Shown here piece by piece: positions 1-12,024 of a stretch of 64,000 bases of DNA. Origin of the DNA: Sinonovacula constricta (Eukaryota; Mollusca; Bivalvia; Cardiida; Solecurtidae); the NCBI GenBank assembly GCA_007844125.1, contig CM017565.1, positions 10,784,450 through 10,848,449 of the forward strand, written 5' to 3'. The notes under the pieces were generated by a model that saw only the letters and a list, made by a program, of their open reading frames with translations, did not search any database and was not told the DNA's origin. The translations under genes were made by a program, and so were the position numbers. Numbering within the stretch: position 1 is the stretch's first letter; the number at the start of each line of letters is the position of its first letter.

Positions 1-108
1 ATTCCACTGCACTCCCTACTTCACTGCACTCCCCCACTCCACTGCCCCCACTCCACTGCACTCCCCACTCCATTGTCCTCCACCCCCACCCCACACCACC
101 CCTGCCCC
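1..108. repeat. C-rich imperfect minisatellite
   Basis: Loose repetition of CACTCCACTGC-type units on a pyrimidine-rich strand. Its right end (about 80-118) resembles the proline-coding part of the exon at 274-446 (CCTCCACCCCC..ACCACCCCTGCCCCT), so it may include a decayed copy of that exon. Confidence 0.6.
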
Positions 109-273
109 TAAGAAAGGAGTTATTTATATACTACCGACATTGGGGCTTAAATGGTAAATGAATGTTATGCTGAATATGGTCAATGATAAAAATTAATAAT
201 TACTGAGGACTATATGTTTTACGATTATGTTCTGATCGATGACTGTAAAAGATTTGTGTAACTCTGTATATAG

Positions 274-446
274 GAGGAGAGGGCGGTGATGAGAATGCTC
301 GATGCTTGAAGGATGGCATTCAGCAACTGAAGGATGCTATTGAGGCCCTGAATGGATGTCTACCTCCACCCCCTACCACCCCTGCCGCTGCCCCTGAAAG
401 GATCATGCTCCTTAGTTCACTAGAGGACCTGCTGCTGAACAACTAA
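274..446 (+). CDS. candidate 3' terminal exon, unknown protein
   Basis: An open frame of about 57 codons ends at TAA 444-446. It is preceded by a splice-acceptor-like CTGTATATAG ending at 273 and starts in phase with two leftover bases (GA). Without splicing the frame runs back only to a stop at 246-248. The peptide has an acidic start (GEGGDENARC), an amphipathic helix-like stretch (LKDGIQQLKDAIEALNGC), a Pro/Thr/Ala linker (PPPPTTPAAAP) and a Leu-rich acidic tail ending LEDLLLNN. Local GC is clearly above the surroundings, and codon use looks like a real gene. I do not recognise the family. Two Cys residues flank the helix. No upstream exon is certain, because the window begins only 273 bases earlier. 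A polyadenylation signal lies 20 bases after the stop. The alternative is a fragment of a processed gene. Confidence 0.45.
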
Positions 447-465
447 CCACAAAAGTAACACATTA

Positions 466-471
466 AATAAA
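466..471 (+). promoter_or_regulatory. AATAAA polyadenylation signal
   Basis: Exact AATAAA 20 bases downstream of the stop codon of the 274-446 exon. This gives an unusually short 3' UTR if it is used. AATAAA is common by chance in DNA this AT-rich. Confidence 0.3.
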
Positions 472-3146
472 AATATTGATTTACGCATTACAAAAATTCA
501 GTTGTTCAAGTTATCCCTTTAAACTAGAAGATAATGCTTCAAAATGCAAGCACTTTTCAAATGAAGACGTTATTTCGCTTAGGAACATAGGCGGTAACCA
601 TAGAAAAAATCGTGGTTATTTTGTTGTCACTCCAACAATAATTCATATAAAAAACACAACGTGTTCAACCATAAAGAAAGTCTGTAGTCCCTTACACAGA
701 AACTTTTAACAATGAAATTAATTTATTTTGACCGAATGGAATTATTTAGACTACAGGGATTTCTTGTATATTTAATGTCCGACAAATTACATGTATTGTC
801 TACAGATACGGCACATGTTGTATGTATCCATTAATATAGAAAGCTGTCATGGTATGAAAACGTCGAGCTGTGAACTTTGCGTCCATTCTTATTCTGCAGT
901 GTAATGACTTGATTGATTACGCAACCTTCCTGAAACCATATGTGTATACTCTGTTTAATGTTAGCATGTGACATTTAATGGACTATCAATGATATTGCAC
1001 TGTAAATGTAATGTTGAAGATACAGCTTTTCGGTGTCAAACAGTTTACTTAACTTAGCTATTGACTTAATGCATATTATACGCAGAAAGAATAATTGTAA
1101 ATTTTCTTTTTTGCACTTTAGAGTTAACACAAATGCTGGTGCTAGGATATGCGCATGCGCAGATTACAACAATAGCCTAATTAACCTAAGTATTATTCTT
1201 ATCCTCTTATTCTTCTGCTTCCAGACTGAATAAGGACGACTTCATGCAGGGGAAATTGACTTGATTCGAACAACACTTTACGATTTTTTTATTTGTTTCT
1301 TTTTCACGGATTTACATGTCATGTGTGTGTTGTTAAGTCAGCAACTTATAATAATAAATATATATCATTTATAAATATGCCTTATATTATCTTTGAACAA
1401 CCACTGAACAGCGATTACTTAGTCGTTTTAAGCCTAAACATGTATTACAATTTACACATCCTAAAAGTTAAAGAACTTATAAGCAGCTACAGCTTTTCTT
1501 AAGATTTAAATTAAAAAGCTTGCTAAATCATTACAGCCTCTACTTAAACCACCTCAACATCCAACTTGTACGTGTTTACAAAACACGGCGGTATGATCTT
1601 GCAGGTCCACGCCATCTCGTCCAGAAGTCTATCACTACAATCTTGTCTCAACACTGCTAAGTCAACATGAAACGTCACGTGATACAAATAAATGCCATAT
1701 CATAGTTGTGTGCGGACCTTACATGTACATTGCCCTTAAAGGTTTAGAAATTTAAATAACAAAATTAACAAACCAAAGTCTCTCGTTTTCTGACATGTTT
1801 GCATGAACGTTAAAGACACGAAAATATAAGTATAAAATAAATAAAATAGAACGCCGTTTACCGAATTAGGACCCGTATTTTATCAGGTTAGGAAGTCAAA
1901 AAATATTTTATAAGATCTGACTTTAGTGAGATTGGAAAATCGGCACTCCTCGGTGGTGATGGAAATGCTTGATTAGCCGAAGAGTTCAGAATGTTTGTCA
2001 CCCTTCATCCAAATCAAGCACGCAGTAGACTTCCAATGTAATTAAAGCAAACTTTTCCAGATAATTTTAACAAGTCAACAGATGTGGCTGAATAAGATTC
2101 TTTTAAAGACGTGAGCTTTTTTGTGTGAATAATTAACATATATTTATGGTTGAAGTCACAACGTAAAACAAGAATGGTTCTGACATGAAACATACAAAAA
2201 TAAGTATATGTAATATGTAATATTATCCAAGCGAACAAAAATAAACAAGTACAAAAATTATTAGCAATAACCCTGTGTTAACAGAAACCAGTTATCAAGT
2301 TGCATTTAAAGAAAAAAAAGAACAAGAAAAAAAAATGATGCACAGCATCAAAGTCGCCGGAAAATAATCTGAATGAATTGTCAAATAGGCAAAAAGAGGT
2401 ACTAAAACGATACAAGGTTACAATTCCAAATGATTTGTTTATACACTTGTTTCAATAGTCTATATGTACTTGTGCAGTTGACTATGAAAACATAATAACA
2501 ATATAATGATCCATAGCGATGTAATGGCTTTATAATCCATAATGGTTATATCTATCCTAAATAATAAATATATTACAATATAGACTAGCGTCAGTGCAGT
2601 GGTCGTAGACCTTACATTAAAACTCTCAAAAGTAATAGTTACAATTGCTATGCTTGCTGTACCATTTATTTATTACATACAAAGGTTTATCCCAAAAATA
2701 GATACATTTTGTAAACTAGTAAACTCACAGATATACGGTATCTTCAGCCACTGTCAACTGTCAACAAACATCTGAACTTCTGACTTCCAAGCTCACGCCT
2801 GAATGTCACTGTGAGTGCTGTGTGCTGTTAATAAGATATTAAAAATAATAAACACGCAAATTAAAAAGAGATGGACAGACACAGATTAGATCTCCATGTT
2901 GGATTTTACGCTGAAAGCTTTCTTGCTTTTACTTTCCAAATCACAATAAATACTAAATGTAAATATTTAATAGAACATCAGCCATTGCAGAAAAGTTACA
3001 TTAACTTGAAAAAAAAGTCCAGTTAAAGAACTGCAAACCTCTCAAGTTCCCAAAACCGCAAAACAAGGTGCAACTGCAATGCGACCTTCTATATCGAAGC
3101 AGGCGCGTATCTGGGCCGTTTTTTCAGTTACGCACAATTATTATAA
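472..3146. other. unique AT-rich non-coding DNA
   Basis: I see no supported gene, tandem array or recognised element. The short open frames here start at non-ATG codons and have AT-driven composition. Probably intergenic or intronic. Confidence 0.5.
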
Positions 3147-3163
3147 GTGTGTGTGTGTGTTTA

Positions 3164-3196
<33 letters not shown>

Positions 3197-3206
3197 TTGT
3201 GTGTGG
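3147..3206. repeat. (GT)n / (GCGT)n microsatellite
   Basis: Alternating GTGTGT runs into seven or so GCGT units. This is Z-DNA-prone purine/pyrimidine alternation. Overlapping CVCV/RACVRAC open frames on both strands are by-products of the repeat. Confidence 0.9.
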
Positions 3207-3496
3207 TGGGGAGTCTGGGGACATACCCCCCGGATTTTTTTACATTGGCTCAGTGGCATTTTAGTGCCTTTTTGCCCCAAAATTTTAGAAGAAAAAAAGA
3301 AAACAAAACACTTTAGTTTTTCCTGGTATTGACTGAAAAATACATCTTTAAAACGCGATATTCGACTCGATTGATGTTTATAAGATTTTATCAAATATAG
3401 ACTTAGGAAATAAAATACACCACGTCTAACTCGTGTTAGGCATCGACTTTCTTAGTGTTTTTGTTACTTTTAGATTTTCGATTTTTCGAACGGAGG

Positions 3497-3512
3497 TTAC
3501 GCACGTGCGTAA
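3497..3512. promoter_or_regulatory. 16-bp perfect palindrome centred on an E-box
   Basis: TTACGCACGTGCGTAA equals its own reverse complement and contains CACGTG, the core for bHLH dimers of the Myc/USF/Clock type. A further half-site GTGCGTAA follows at 3514-3521. The function is inferred from the motif only. Confidence 0.35.
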
Positions 3513-3521
3513 AGTGCGTAA

Positions 3522-4912
3522 TGGCAGACACGCGCCTGTATCGAAGTTAACATGTGTACTGGCCAAGAGGGCTCCGCATTTCCCTCCAAATCAAGAATTA
3601 AAATGTAAACCCCAACAAGACAGCAAGGGAACATATCAAAACACCAATTTTCAACAAAACTATTTTGCAAATTATTCATTATTTTTTACAATTAAATTTT
3701 TTTAGCTTAAAAGTTATTTAAATACAAAACTTAACAGACTATAACCAAAGCACTTATCTTAGATGAATTTTTAAACTAGTACATTAAACAGTGAAACTTA
3801 CTACTCGTGCATAGACCAACTCATTCTTACAAGCTGATATTTGTTTATTTGTTGAAGATTCAGGACAGACAGACATAGTGTAAATGGAAGTTCATTCTTG
3901 GCGATCCAGTAAACAGAGTTAAAACAAACAAGGAGCTTTTGTAGTTGACTTTCATTCCTCTTTTTAATGCTGAAGTCTAATGCACCCACCATATTGGAAC
4001 AACCAGGTACCAGAATACTATCACTAGTATCAATCGCTGTTGCGGGTGAAGGCTTTAAAATACTACTAGTTAGGGAACTAACTAGGACTTTTGTTTTTCT
4101 TTCATAATGTTATTTGTTAGGGAAAAAGTAGTATGTGGCTCAAGCGAACAATTCTTTCCGCAATCGATAAAAAAATAAGTATAAGCTAATGACTGATTAG
4201 TTTTCTGAGCTGTGAAAAAAAAGAATATTTAAAGTGTACTGTAATTCGGACTACACTTTATTCCGAATAGCTATATGGGTGAACATGACGTTCTTACGAT
4301 CTTGGCATAGCTCAATAATGCAATGTGATCTGCATTTTAGTCAAATTATATTAAGTAAAAGATAGATTGAAAAAATAACATATAAATCAGGTTTCTAATG
4401 ATAAAAGCAAGGGAAAGAGAGAGAGAGGTAGGGATAGGACAGAGGAATAGCAGTTGAAGACCGATTTTGTTATTCGATCTAGGTGAGTTAGGGGGCATCC
4501 CCACCTCCACACCGATGTTTTGTTTCTTATGTGTAGGAGATCAGTTCTAAAGAGTACAAGGAAAAAATTGGTTTACTAAATTGAGCACACAACTGTGAAA
4601 AAAATGCGAAGACATAAACAATAGAACATGATAGGTTTGCTGTCGATAACTTTAAATTCTTCCCAAAATTATGCGCAGACAGGCAACACATATTTCCCTA
4701 TAAGTTGGACCGTAATCGGGTGAATAACGTACGCGGTATCAATGATAACAATTTCTTTTGACATGACACTACAGAGTGAAAACTATGTTTTTATTTCAGA
4801 TATATAACAGTTTAGCTCATCATTAATAAATGAACAATAGACTATTTAAGTCACATTACTGAAAAAATAGAATGATGAAGTAGGCGCATTTCGTTTTCGG
4901 GATAAATAACAA
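3522..4912. other. unique AT-rich DNA, no gene seen
   Basis: No open frame with a proper start, no array, and no similarity to other parts of the window was noticed, apart from a short GA-rich patch near 4414-4430. Confidence 0.5.
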
Positions 4913-5730
4913 ATTCCAAGGCGGTAACTATCGGGTTTGCTATTTTCGTTAAAGGACTCATCACAAATGTGTTCTTGCTTTTCACTTGGCTTGCATGTGA
5001 AATACCATTGTCTTGTACCTTTTGGGAGTTTGGTATATGTTGCAATGCTCATAGAACTTTCATATATTCTTATAAATGGTCACAACAATGTTACTTGTGC
5101 AGTGTGGCGGTCGTAGTAAAAAAGTTCCCCGTGCATGTTATCTTTGTTGTCATTTAAATCATCTTATAAGGATTGTTACGTGTATTTCCTTTGATGGACA
5201 TTGGACTTTAGTTCCTTAGTCTCATCTTCACATGAACAGGATGCTACAACCATTTACTCTTCTCTGATCATGTTTTTCTTTATTCAAAGTTAATTTCACT
5301 TATAATCAACCGTTTTTGTATAGGTTTTATAATCGAAATTATACCCCTTTCTTTTCTAAACACTGTATCGCTTTTATTTTTCAATTATGTCGCTACTTTC
5401 GTCATAACTTACCAAAGAAAACATCAGCGCTTGAACATTTTGTATTCAAATAGATCGGTTTTCTTTTCATTGTTTGCATTTGAGAAACCCATCAAGAGGT
5501 GCGAGGTTAGAGCTCTGTAAAACCGGTTTAAGCACCCCAGTCGGCTCATATTGCCGACTGACCGTTCCAAGGCGGTAACTGTCGGTTTGCTTTTCGTTAA
5601 AGGACTTATCACAAATTTGTTCTTGCTTCTCACTTGGCTTGCATGTGAAATACCTTTGTCCTGTGCCTTTTCGGAGTTTGCTTTATGTTGCAATGCTCAT
5701 AGGACTTTTCATATATTCTCATTCAAGCTT
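4913..5730 (+). repeat. dispersed repeat family A, copy 1 (permuted 1.25-mer)
   Basis: Starts in the right-hand part of the family (TTCCAAGGCGGTAACT..) and runs to ATGTTGCAATGCTCATAG at about 5050. It then passes straight into the left end (CAGTGTGGCGGTCGT at 5100) and through a whole monomer to the same ATGCTCATAG motif at about 5700. The distance between equivalent points is about 648 bp, so this is a head-to-tail arrangement. The core around 5505-5590 has GAGCTCTGTAAAACCGG and an AGTCGG..CCGACT inverted repeat. The CRE-like site found in other copies is mutated here (TGTCGCTA near 5385). No conserved protein is encoded. Confidence 0.8.
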
Positions 5731-6442
5731 AAAAGAATCGGGGTAATTGCAAAACTTAGTGTAAGGCCATAACATTTTATGAGAAGGAAGTGATTTATAA
5801 CATAAACTCATCAATTTTGAAGCCATCGAGTCTTTATATCTGCAAATCATTTATATTAACTATCGACTTTTCCACATTTTCTCTTCTCATACGAAATCAA
5901 TAAACGACCTCCTCATATTGACATTCAAAATGCAAGTTAAGTTGAATATTAGTTACAATGTACGAATGATAAATTACTATTATTACAAATTAAATGAGGG
6001 CTGGCACTTGAAAACTCTATCACTCTGTCTCCTAGAAATCTTATTCAAATGCCGACTTTCACTCTTTCTCTTGCTTACATAATTATAAATATGATTAAAA
6101 TGCCGATCTTGTACTTGCTATATTTATGTCTGGTAGAGTAAGGTCAATATCGTAAGTACGTCATGTTCACCTATATATTTATCCGGACTTAAGTGTTGGC
6201 CGAAATAACGGTACACTTTCAATATGTGAATTGATCACGGAAATGTAGTCCAGCATTGGGTTCTATTTATGTATATCTGTCAATTTTGGAAAGGATTGTA
6301 CACTTGAGCAACAAAATACAGCATATCCCTTTAGAATCTATGAACCATTGCTGGTCGCCATTATTTACGTTTACCTGACGTACTGTTCGTCATATCAGTA
6401 CGCAGGGAACCAGACTAATGTCGTAACGTGTTTAATTCAATG
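5731..6442. other. unique AT-rich DNA
   Basis: Nothing recognisable in this stretch beyond AT-rich sequence. Confidence 0.5.
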
Positions 6443-6495
6443 CACGGTTTCGCGGCGCTAGTGAATTTCATCCAGTACACGGTTTCGCGGCGCTA
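6443..6495. repeat. two identical 18-bp GC-rich direct repeats
   Basis: CACGGTTTCGCGGCGCTA occurs exactly at 6443-6460 and 6478-6495, spaced 35 bp, in otherwise AT-rich DNA. The CpG content and the exact identity suggest either a recent duplication or a selected protein-binding site. Confidence 0.6.
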
Positions 6496-6859
6496 AATAG
6501 ATCTAATTTGTTTAAAAATAATAGCCATATTTCCTTTTCTATGGTCATAGAATGCAGACTCATCGAATTAACACAAATTGATTAAATAAATTAAATATCT
6601 AGAAAAAAATTCGGGCATTTACGACAATCACGTGGTTTCCAAAAATGTATAGCATTCGCATAACTTCAAAATTGCTTTTACGAAATAGCACAATACAGTC
6701 GTCCCGGAAATGAATGGAGTATGCCGAGTTGTATTTGCATGTGCATGATTCTGTGTTAAGGTTTGAAAAATGGGTTTTTGTATCACAAGAATGAAAACTT
6801 TAATACCACTGACTTGCTTATTTGTTGTATTTTGGGTTGCCCGATGACGAGCTCTGCAA

Positions 6860-7212
6860 CTTGAATAAAAATGTTCACGCATTCGATAAATTATGACATT
6901 GTAAGTGATGTAATTGAAAAATAATGTCCACATGGTACCTAGAAGAGAGAAAAGTGCCATTTCCATAAGAAGAACAACACAAAATTGTTTATAATTAAAT
7001 TAAAATGTTTAATCAAGGAAAAAAATGACCAGTGAATAAGTGTAAATAGTTGCAGCATCATGTTCATGTGTAGATGGAATTGATGCAGCAAAGTCCAATG
7101 TCCATTAAAGGAAAATATACGTAACAATTCTTAAAGGATGAATTAAATGATAACATAGATTACATACACGGGGAGATTTTTTACAACTGCTATATTGCAC
7201 AGGTAACATAAT
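6860..7212 (-). repeat. family A, copy 2 (partial, inverted)
   Basis: The reverse strand matches the left half of family A: TGTCCATTAAAGGAAA, the ACATGAACATGATGCTGCAACTATT-like stretch, and TCATTTAATTCATCC. It continues past the usual end into TTGCACAGGTAACAT, which corresponds to the monomer junction seen in tandem copies. The CRE position has decayed to TGATGTAA. It is diverged and lacks the core. Confidence 0.6.
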
Positions 7213-8589
7213 GGTACACTGGTAGATCTATTACGTCTTATATCACCTACTTTAATAAAAGGAAGCACGATGAGTCGTTCAAGAAACTTAGCTTGTACTT
7301 CGCCATATCATCAAAGCCTAATTTAACCGTGGATATGTGTAGATCTACCGAGTCAAAAGGTGTTGTTTCTCAGGACCATGACAGAAAAAAGAAAGAACGG
7401 CAATGGAATTTAAAGTCGTTTTAAAATAATTTATTCCAATTGCATGCCATTGTGTCCATTACAAGACAACGTGGTCAACGATTTAACGACGTTAAGACCT
7501 TTACTTGTAACACGAGAAGTATTCCCTTTAAAACGTAATCCGTACGGATGTGCGTGACAGGTCGCGCTTTCCATCTAATATTAAACGTGATGTTGTTATA
7601 CATTTAACAACTAACATTTATTTGAACAAAGAAATAAATATTTGTCTTTCAATCTGAAGTCAGGGGAGATTAAAAGAGCATAACTAGCGTCAACAATGTG
7701 ATTTAATTATCGTTCTTAGTAATCGATTTTCATTAGATAAGCGATGCGAAGGGCGATATACAATCGTCAAAACAAATTTCAGTGAAATATATAAACTGCA
7801 TTGAAAATTATTTATTTTTATTTCTATTATTAGTTTTACTGTCTTTATCGCATTGAAGGGTATGTATTTCGGTGTTTATGAACCCAACCAATGGCACGAA
7901 ACACTGAGTAAAATAACAACAAAAAGAACAGTGCCTTGATTGACATTTATAATTGTCAGATCAGTTAATACATCAGTATGAAATGGGCATTCACTAAAAT
8001 ACAGAACAGCCAAATTGTTTATGTTTGTCTTGCAATTCGTTTAACACGTTATGGCTCTTGTTTGTCTCTACAGTCTTAGGTAAAACACCAAAGTATTTAA
8101 TAAACCCTATACGAAAGGATTTGTAAATAAACATTATATAACAAGAACTTTTCGCGGTCTTGGATGAAGATTATGTGTCCTTGTTTGTCGATTCCTGACC
8201 TGCTGTATAAACATAAAGTGATCGGGTGGTAAAAACACAATTTAACACATATTCACCGCTATTAGCACTTTAATTAAGGCTACAGAAAGTGAAGATTATC
8301 TTTATGTGCGTGAACCTTGCAGACCTGACCTTATATTTTGCATATAAAACTCTTATATTATTACAAAAACACATAAGTTTCATATGTGACCATATATGAC
8401 CCATGCTATTTTACCAATAGTCCACATTGTCTTACTGAACTGTGTGTCAATGGACAATCCAATAACTTGTCTGTACAGAACGAATCAAATGTCCAGGGGA
8501 ATTACTATATTCACTTTCTCAGTTTACAAAGTGAAATAACCCAAAAGGATAGAAAGAAATGAGCTACATCATTAATAAAAAACAATTTT
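7213..8589. other. unique AT-rich DNA
   Basis: No gene or array seen. There is a 12-bp palindrome ATCCGTACGGAT at 7538-7549, which may be chance. Confidence 0.45.
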
Positions 8590-8599
8590 TGGCATTTTT

Positions 8600-8705
8600 G
8601 CACGTCGTATACTGGGATTGACGTAATCCGAAGAGGGAATCGAATCCCATTTTCAGCAAAGAAAGACTCGTTTTACCCATGTGCCATTCCAGACGGCTAC
8701 GTCAC
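8600..8705 (-). mobile_element. possible tRNA-derived SINE remnant
   Basis: The reverse strand carries GGGATTCGATTCCC, close to the pol III B box, about 45 bases after a weak A-box-like TGGCACATGGGTAA. No target-site duplication or tail was found. It could be chance. Confidence 0.25.
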
Positions 8706-8924
8706 TACATTTAAGTCACTTCTGTGCTTTGATGCTTCACAATGCTGATCTTGTGAATTTGTGTTTTCCATTATTGTAAAATCGTTTCTTGTATATATAA
8801 AGTGATACAATACTATTTTTTTACAAATAAAATTTACAAATAGAAAGTTAAGTGTCTAATGTGCACAGAGGCATCACCATCTCTTTGTAGAACATTTTTG
8901 TCTATATTTGAAAGTAGTATGTGC

Positions 8925-9295
8925 CCATAAATATCTCGGCCTAGTATAACTGCATAGTCAGTGGAACAGTCGTTATAATAATATTTTGCTCCCATATTTT
9001 CGCCCCTTTTCTCTAGTCACTGAGTGACATTCGTGCGCACTCTCGTTCATTAATAAATCTGCATTTCATGTATATCTACATTACACAATATAATCACTTG
9101 ACGATCCAAATTAAACAGTTAACAATAATAATGTTAACATTTGAAGCATATCGTAACTCATTTGACGCGTCTAGTTACCTTCGACATACCAATTTATTGT
9201 TTACGCTCTACTTTTTTCCCAGGCATGAAGACTGGCTGCGAGTAGCAAAGGTAAAGCAGGATCAATGATTCGAGTCTCTGAAATTCGGCTGTCTA
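8925..9295. repeat. family E, copy 1 (diverged duplication of 12155-12500)
   Basis: Colinear with 12155-12500 over about 350 bp. Shared segments include TATCTCGGCCTAGTA, GTCAGTGGAACA, TTTGCTCCC, TGACATTCGTNCGC, CGTTCATT..ATAAATCTGC, TAACAATATTAATGTTA-like sequence, and a pyrimidine tract followed by CAGGCAYGAA. On the reverse strand an ATG at about 9051 opens a frame similar to that of copy 2 (MNESAHECH versus MNNAAYEYH), but it stops after about 25 codons. Confidence 0.6.
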
Positions 9296-10564
9296 ATAAT
9301 TCTGGGCGCGGATGCAAGCAACATGGAAAAGAACTACCGTTAAAATCTCGTGCATCAAAGCTTATGTCTTTTTTTCAACGGGGTTATAACTGTCATCAAA
9401 AGCCATGTATTTCATTTAAGGTGTGATTTTGGACAAATACCTCAACAACTAAAGAATACATTTGTTCTATGTAGCACATAAAATCACGAATGCCATTAAA
9501 GACAAATATAAGCACGTTGGAATATTGGTGTTTCTTTTCTAAGTAAAACAAAAAACACTATCATTTCATGAGATATGGTAATAAAATTTTAATTTAATCT
9601 TATTTCCGTATGCACTTTATAAAATTACTCAATTGTATAGTGTTTTTTTGCAAATGCAATGATTGATACTAGCCCCTTTACAGGATGTTATTCTAAATTC
9701 TATATTCTATCTATTCTTCCATACAGCTCAATGATCCCTGCTGAGTATCATTTGGATCATTAATCAACAATATAACCTCTGTCAAAATCACCAATAAAAT
9801 CTAAGCTGGGTCATTTGCCTGGTCTATATAATGAATACTTACCCCCAATCTAGCTAGTATAGTTTTCTTTTCCGTTCTATAAGAGGTATAGGTTCTTAAA
9901 CAGTTTTTCGTATTGGCATTTCACCTCACAGAAGCAAGACCGAACTGTCTGCATGTCGGTGAACCAACTCAATGTAGACAAGATCTACCATTGAGATGGA
10001 GATCCATTCCCTGCATATTGTCAAATGGGTTTGAACCTAGCAGTTTGATTCGAGAACGTTTACATTTACATTAGGAGGGCTTCAGAATTGTCGAACTGGA
10101 ACATGCCTGGCTTTACAGGACTATGTTAAATGGCTAATGTAATCCGACAACAGTAAGAAACTGTCAAATTATGCCATTATTTCAACTGTTGTTATACAAA
10201 ATTTGGCACCTTCCGATGTCGCCTAAATATTTCTTCATCCTATCTTGTCGTTAGCATTCTCACTCTTATATAAAGTCTGACATATGTTTACATCTGTTTA
10301 GATAGAAACACTGAGAATAGTTTTGGTATCACCACTCGGCAAACCGGTTTGAAACAGCCATACTGTTAAAATAGATGAGACGATCCTATGAGTATTGCCA
10401 CATATACCAACATTTGAAAAGACAAAAAGCAAAAGGTTTTAAATACAAGTAAAAAGTGAAAGTAAGTTTTCTTTGTTTTGTGTATATTATTTTCCCTTGG
10501 TGTTTTCGTCACTTTTTACATTTAAATGTCATGCATACTCCGTTGTATAGATCTTCCCCGAGGA
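9296..10564. other. unique AT-rich DNA
   Basis: No gene or repeat family recognised. Confidence 0.45.
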
Positions 10565-10622
10565 TTAATACATGTATATGCTGTAATGTTCGTAGGACCT
10601 TGTAATATTTTCGTATTTATTG
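10565..10622 (+). repeat. family A fragment
   Basis: The stretch ATGTATATGCTGTAATG then TTCGTAGGACCTTGTAATAT matches the right end of family A. It is very short and diverged. Confidence 0.4.
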
Positions 10623-11090
10623 TCATTTTCCATTGAGGGCAATGCTTGAAACACATTACGATCTGAATACGATATGAAGCCAAGCTGAGAAGATGTATGA
10701 CGATTGGTACTGGAAAAAAATCCCATATGTTATACTATGATCATTGTCATTGTCCTCGATTTAAGATAATGTTAGGTTATTAGTATATAAAATGTTTATT
10801 AGTTGAAATGGCTCAAGGTATTTATTCCTATGGTGATTATTGTATCCTGACATTAACACACCTAAGTGTTTTGGAATTATATGTAAGGCTAAAAAACCAT
10901 GAACGATATAACTATTCTTTGCGATAACATTAAATGTATCTATAAAATTCACCAGGCAACTCGGCAACCACAATGTCCTTTGTCTGTTACTTAAAACATA
11001 TCATTTGAGTTAACAATTTATTTACTTTTTACATAAGGAATAGACGATGATGAGATTAATGAAAAAATTATACGTCATACGTTCAAACAT
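10623..11090. other. unique AT-rich DNA
   Basis: No gene, array or recognised repeat seen between the family A fragment and family D copy 1. Confidence 0.4.
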
Positions 11091-11330
11091 CTATACTGTT
11101 GTCCCTGACTTATTTTCTCTACGCCGTGTGGCTCTCATGTAATGTTGTCCTAGGTTTGAAATACATTCATATCCACCCGTCATTTCTTCCTGGCACACCG
11201 TCACCAACTGTCGTCTAACGTTGTCTGATTTGTAACCCATGTCTGCAATAAAAAATCTGTAAATTGTCCATAGAATGTCACCTCCAAGCTCGAATGTGAG
11301 TTGGACTAATGTTTTGTTGACGATCAGAGA
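11091..11330 (-). CDS. small open frame in family D copy 1, unknown
   Basis: On the minus strand the frame is open for 79 codons from just after TAA (11331-11333) to TAG (11091-11093). The first ATG is at 11240 and gives 49 residues starting MGYKSDNVRRQLVTVCQEEM and ending RRRENKSGTTV. The codons are GC-richer than the surroundings. Related sequence in the same alignment register occurs at about 23345-23220 (minus), where a TAG interrupts after MGYKSN, and at about 61490-61605 (plus), beginning LRYKSGLWGLRV with CQEDIRGG matching CQEEMTGG. Either a small exon or gene has been duplicated, or this is the body of an old dispersed repeat that happens to be open in one copy. I recognise no domain. 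A pyrimidine tract and TTGCAG directly before ACATGGG could be a splice acceptor. Confidence 0.25.
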   Translation of the reverse strand, partial: SLIVNKTLVQLTFELGGDILWTIYRFFIADMGYKSDNVRRQLVTVCQEEMTGGYECISNLGQHYMRATRRRENKSGTTV

Positions 11331-11470
11331 TTATGACCGACCACAGCGGTTCTGGCGATGATATCTATATTTCACAGCCAGTAAATTGGTGCGACACGTC
11401 GCCTTCTGTTGTCTCATAAACAATTACATTGTTTTAGCATATTGTTGATCCGCTCATATGTACTAAAATA
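11115..11470 (-). repeat. dispersed repeat family D, copy 1
   Basis: The minus strand shares with 61255-61605 the blocks GAGCGGATCAACAA, TAAAACAAT, CGACGTGTCGCACCAA, TTACTGGCTG, ATATAGATAT..ATCG and CAGAACC..TGTGGTC, then the open frame. Copy 2 at 23220-23570 is more diverged. The non-coding part is at least as well kept as the frame. Confidence 0.7.
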
Positions 11471-12024
11471 AGTTTTAATAAGAATCCTAGAAAATCTATT
11501 ATAAGTTTCAATTACTGATGTAAACAACAAGGTAGCTGACGGTGTCTTAATAAGGTTATACCGTCGTATACTCCTAGAGGGGTAGGCTTTGTGTCGGCGG
11601 TAGGTTTTGGGCGCACGTGTTACGAAACAAACAAGAGATCAAACTGTTGTTGTTTTTTAATTTTGATGAAAGGAAAGAAAACTAATTGAAATCAAAGCAC
11701 TGTGTAAGGTTTACCGTGAATGCGATTACAGATGTGCAAACAATCGTCAAAATTAGTCCGTAGTAAATCAAATGTAAAACGCAATTAATATTGGAAAACG
11801 GGCAAGTATTCGGCTGCAAATAAACACCTCTTCTAAAACATAGATTATAATTTGCGACAAAAGTTACGTCAGAGTTACTAATATCCGATAATAGAACCGA
11901 TTTATTAAACATTTAATACTTTCTATATATTTTTGCATTTTAATTTAAGTTAGGTCTAAAACAATAGCTTATTCATGCTATTGAAGTTAATTCACTATAC
12001 CTCTTATGCCACTGTGATCTGAAC
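11471..12024. other. unique AT-rich DNA
   Basis: No gene, array or recognised repeat seen between family D copy 1 and the ORF of family E copy 2. Confidence 0.4.
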
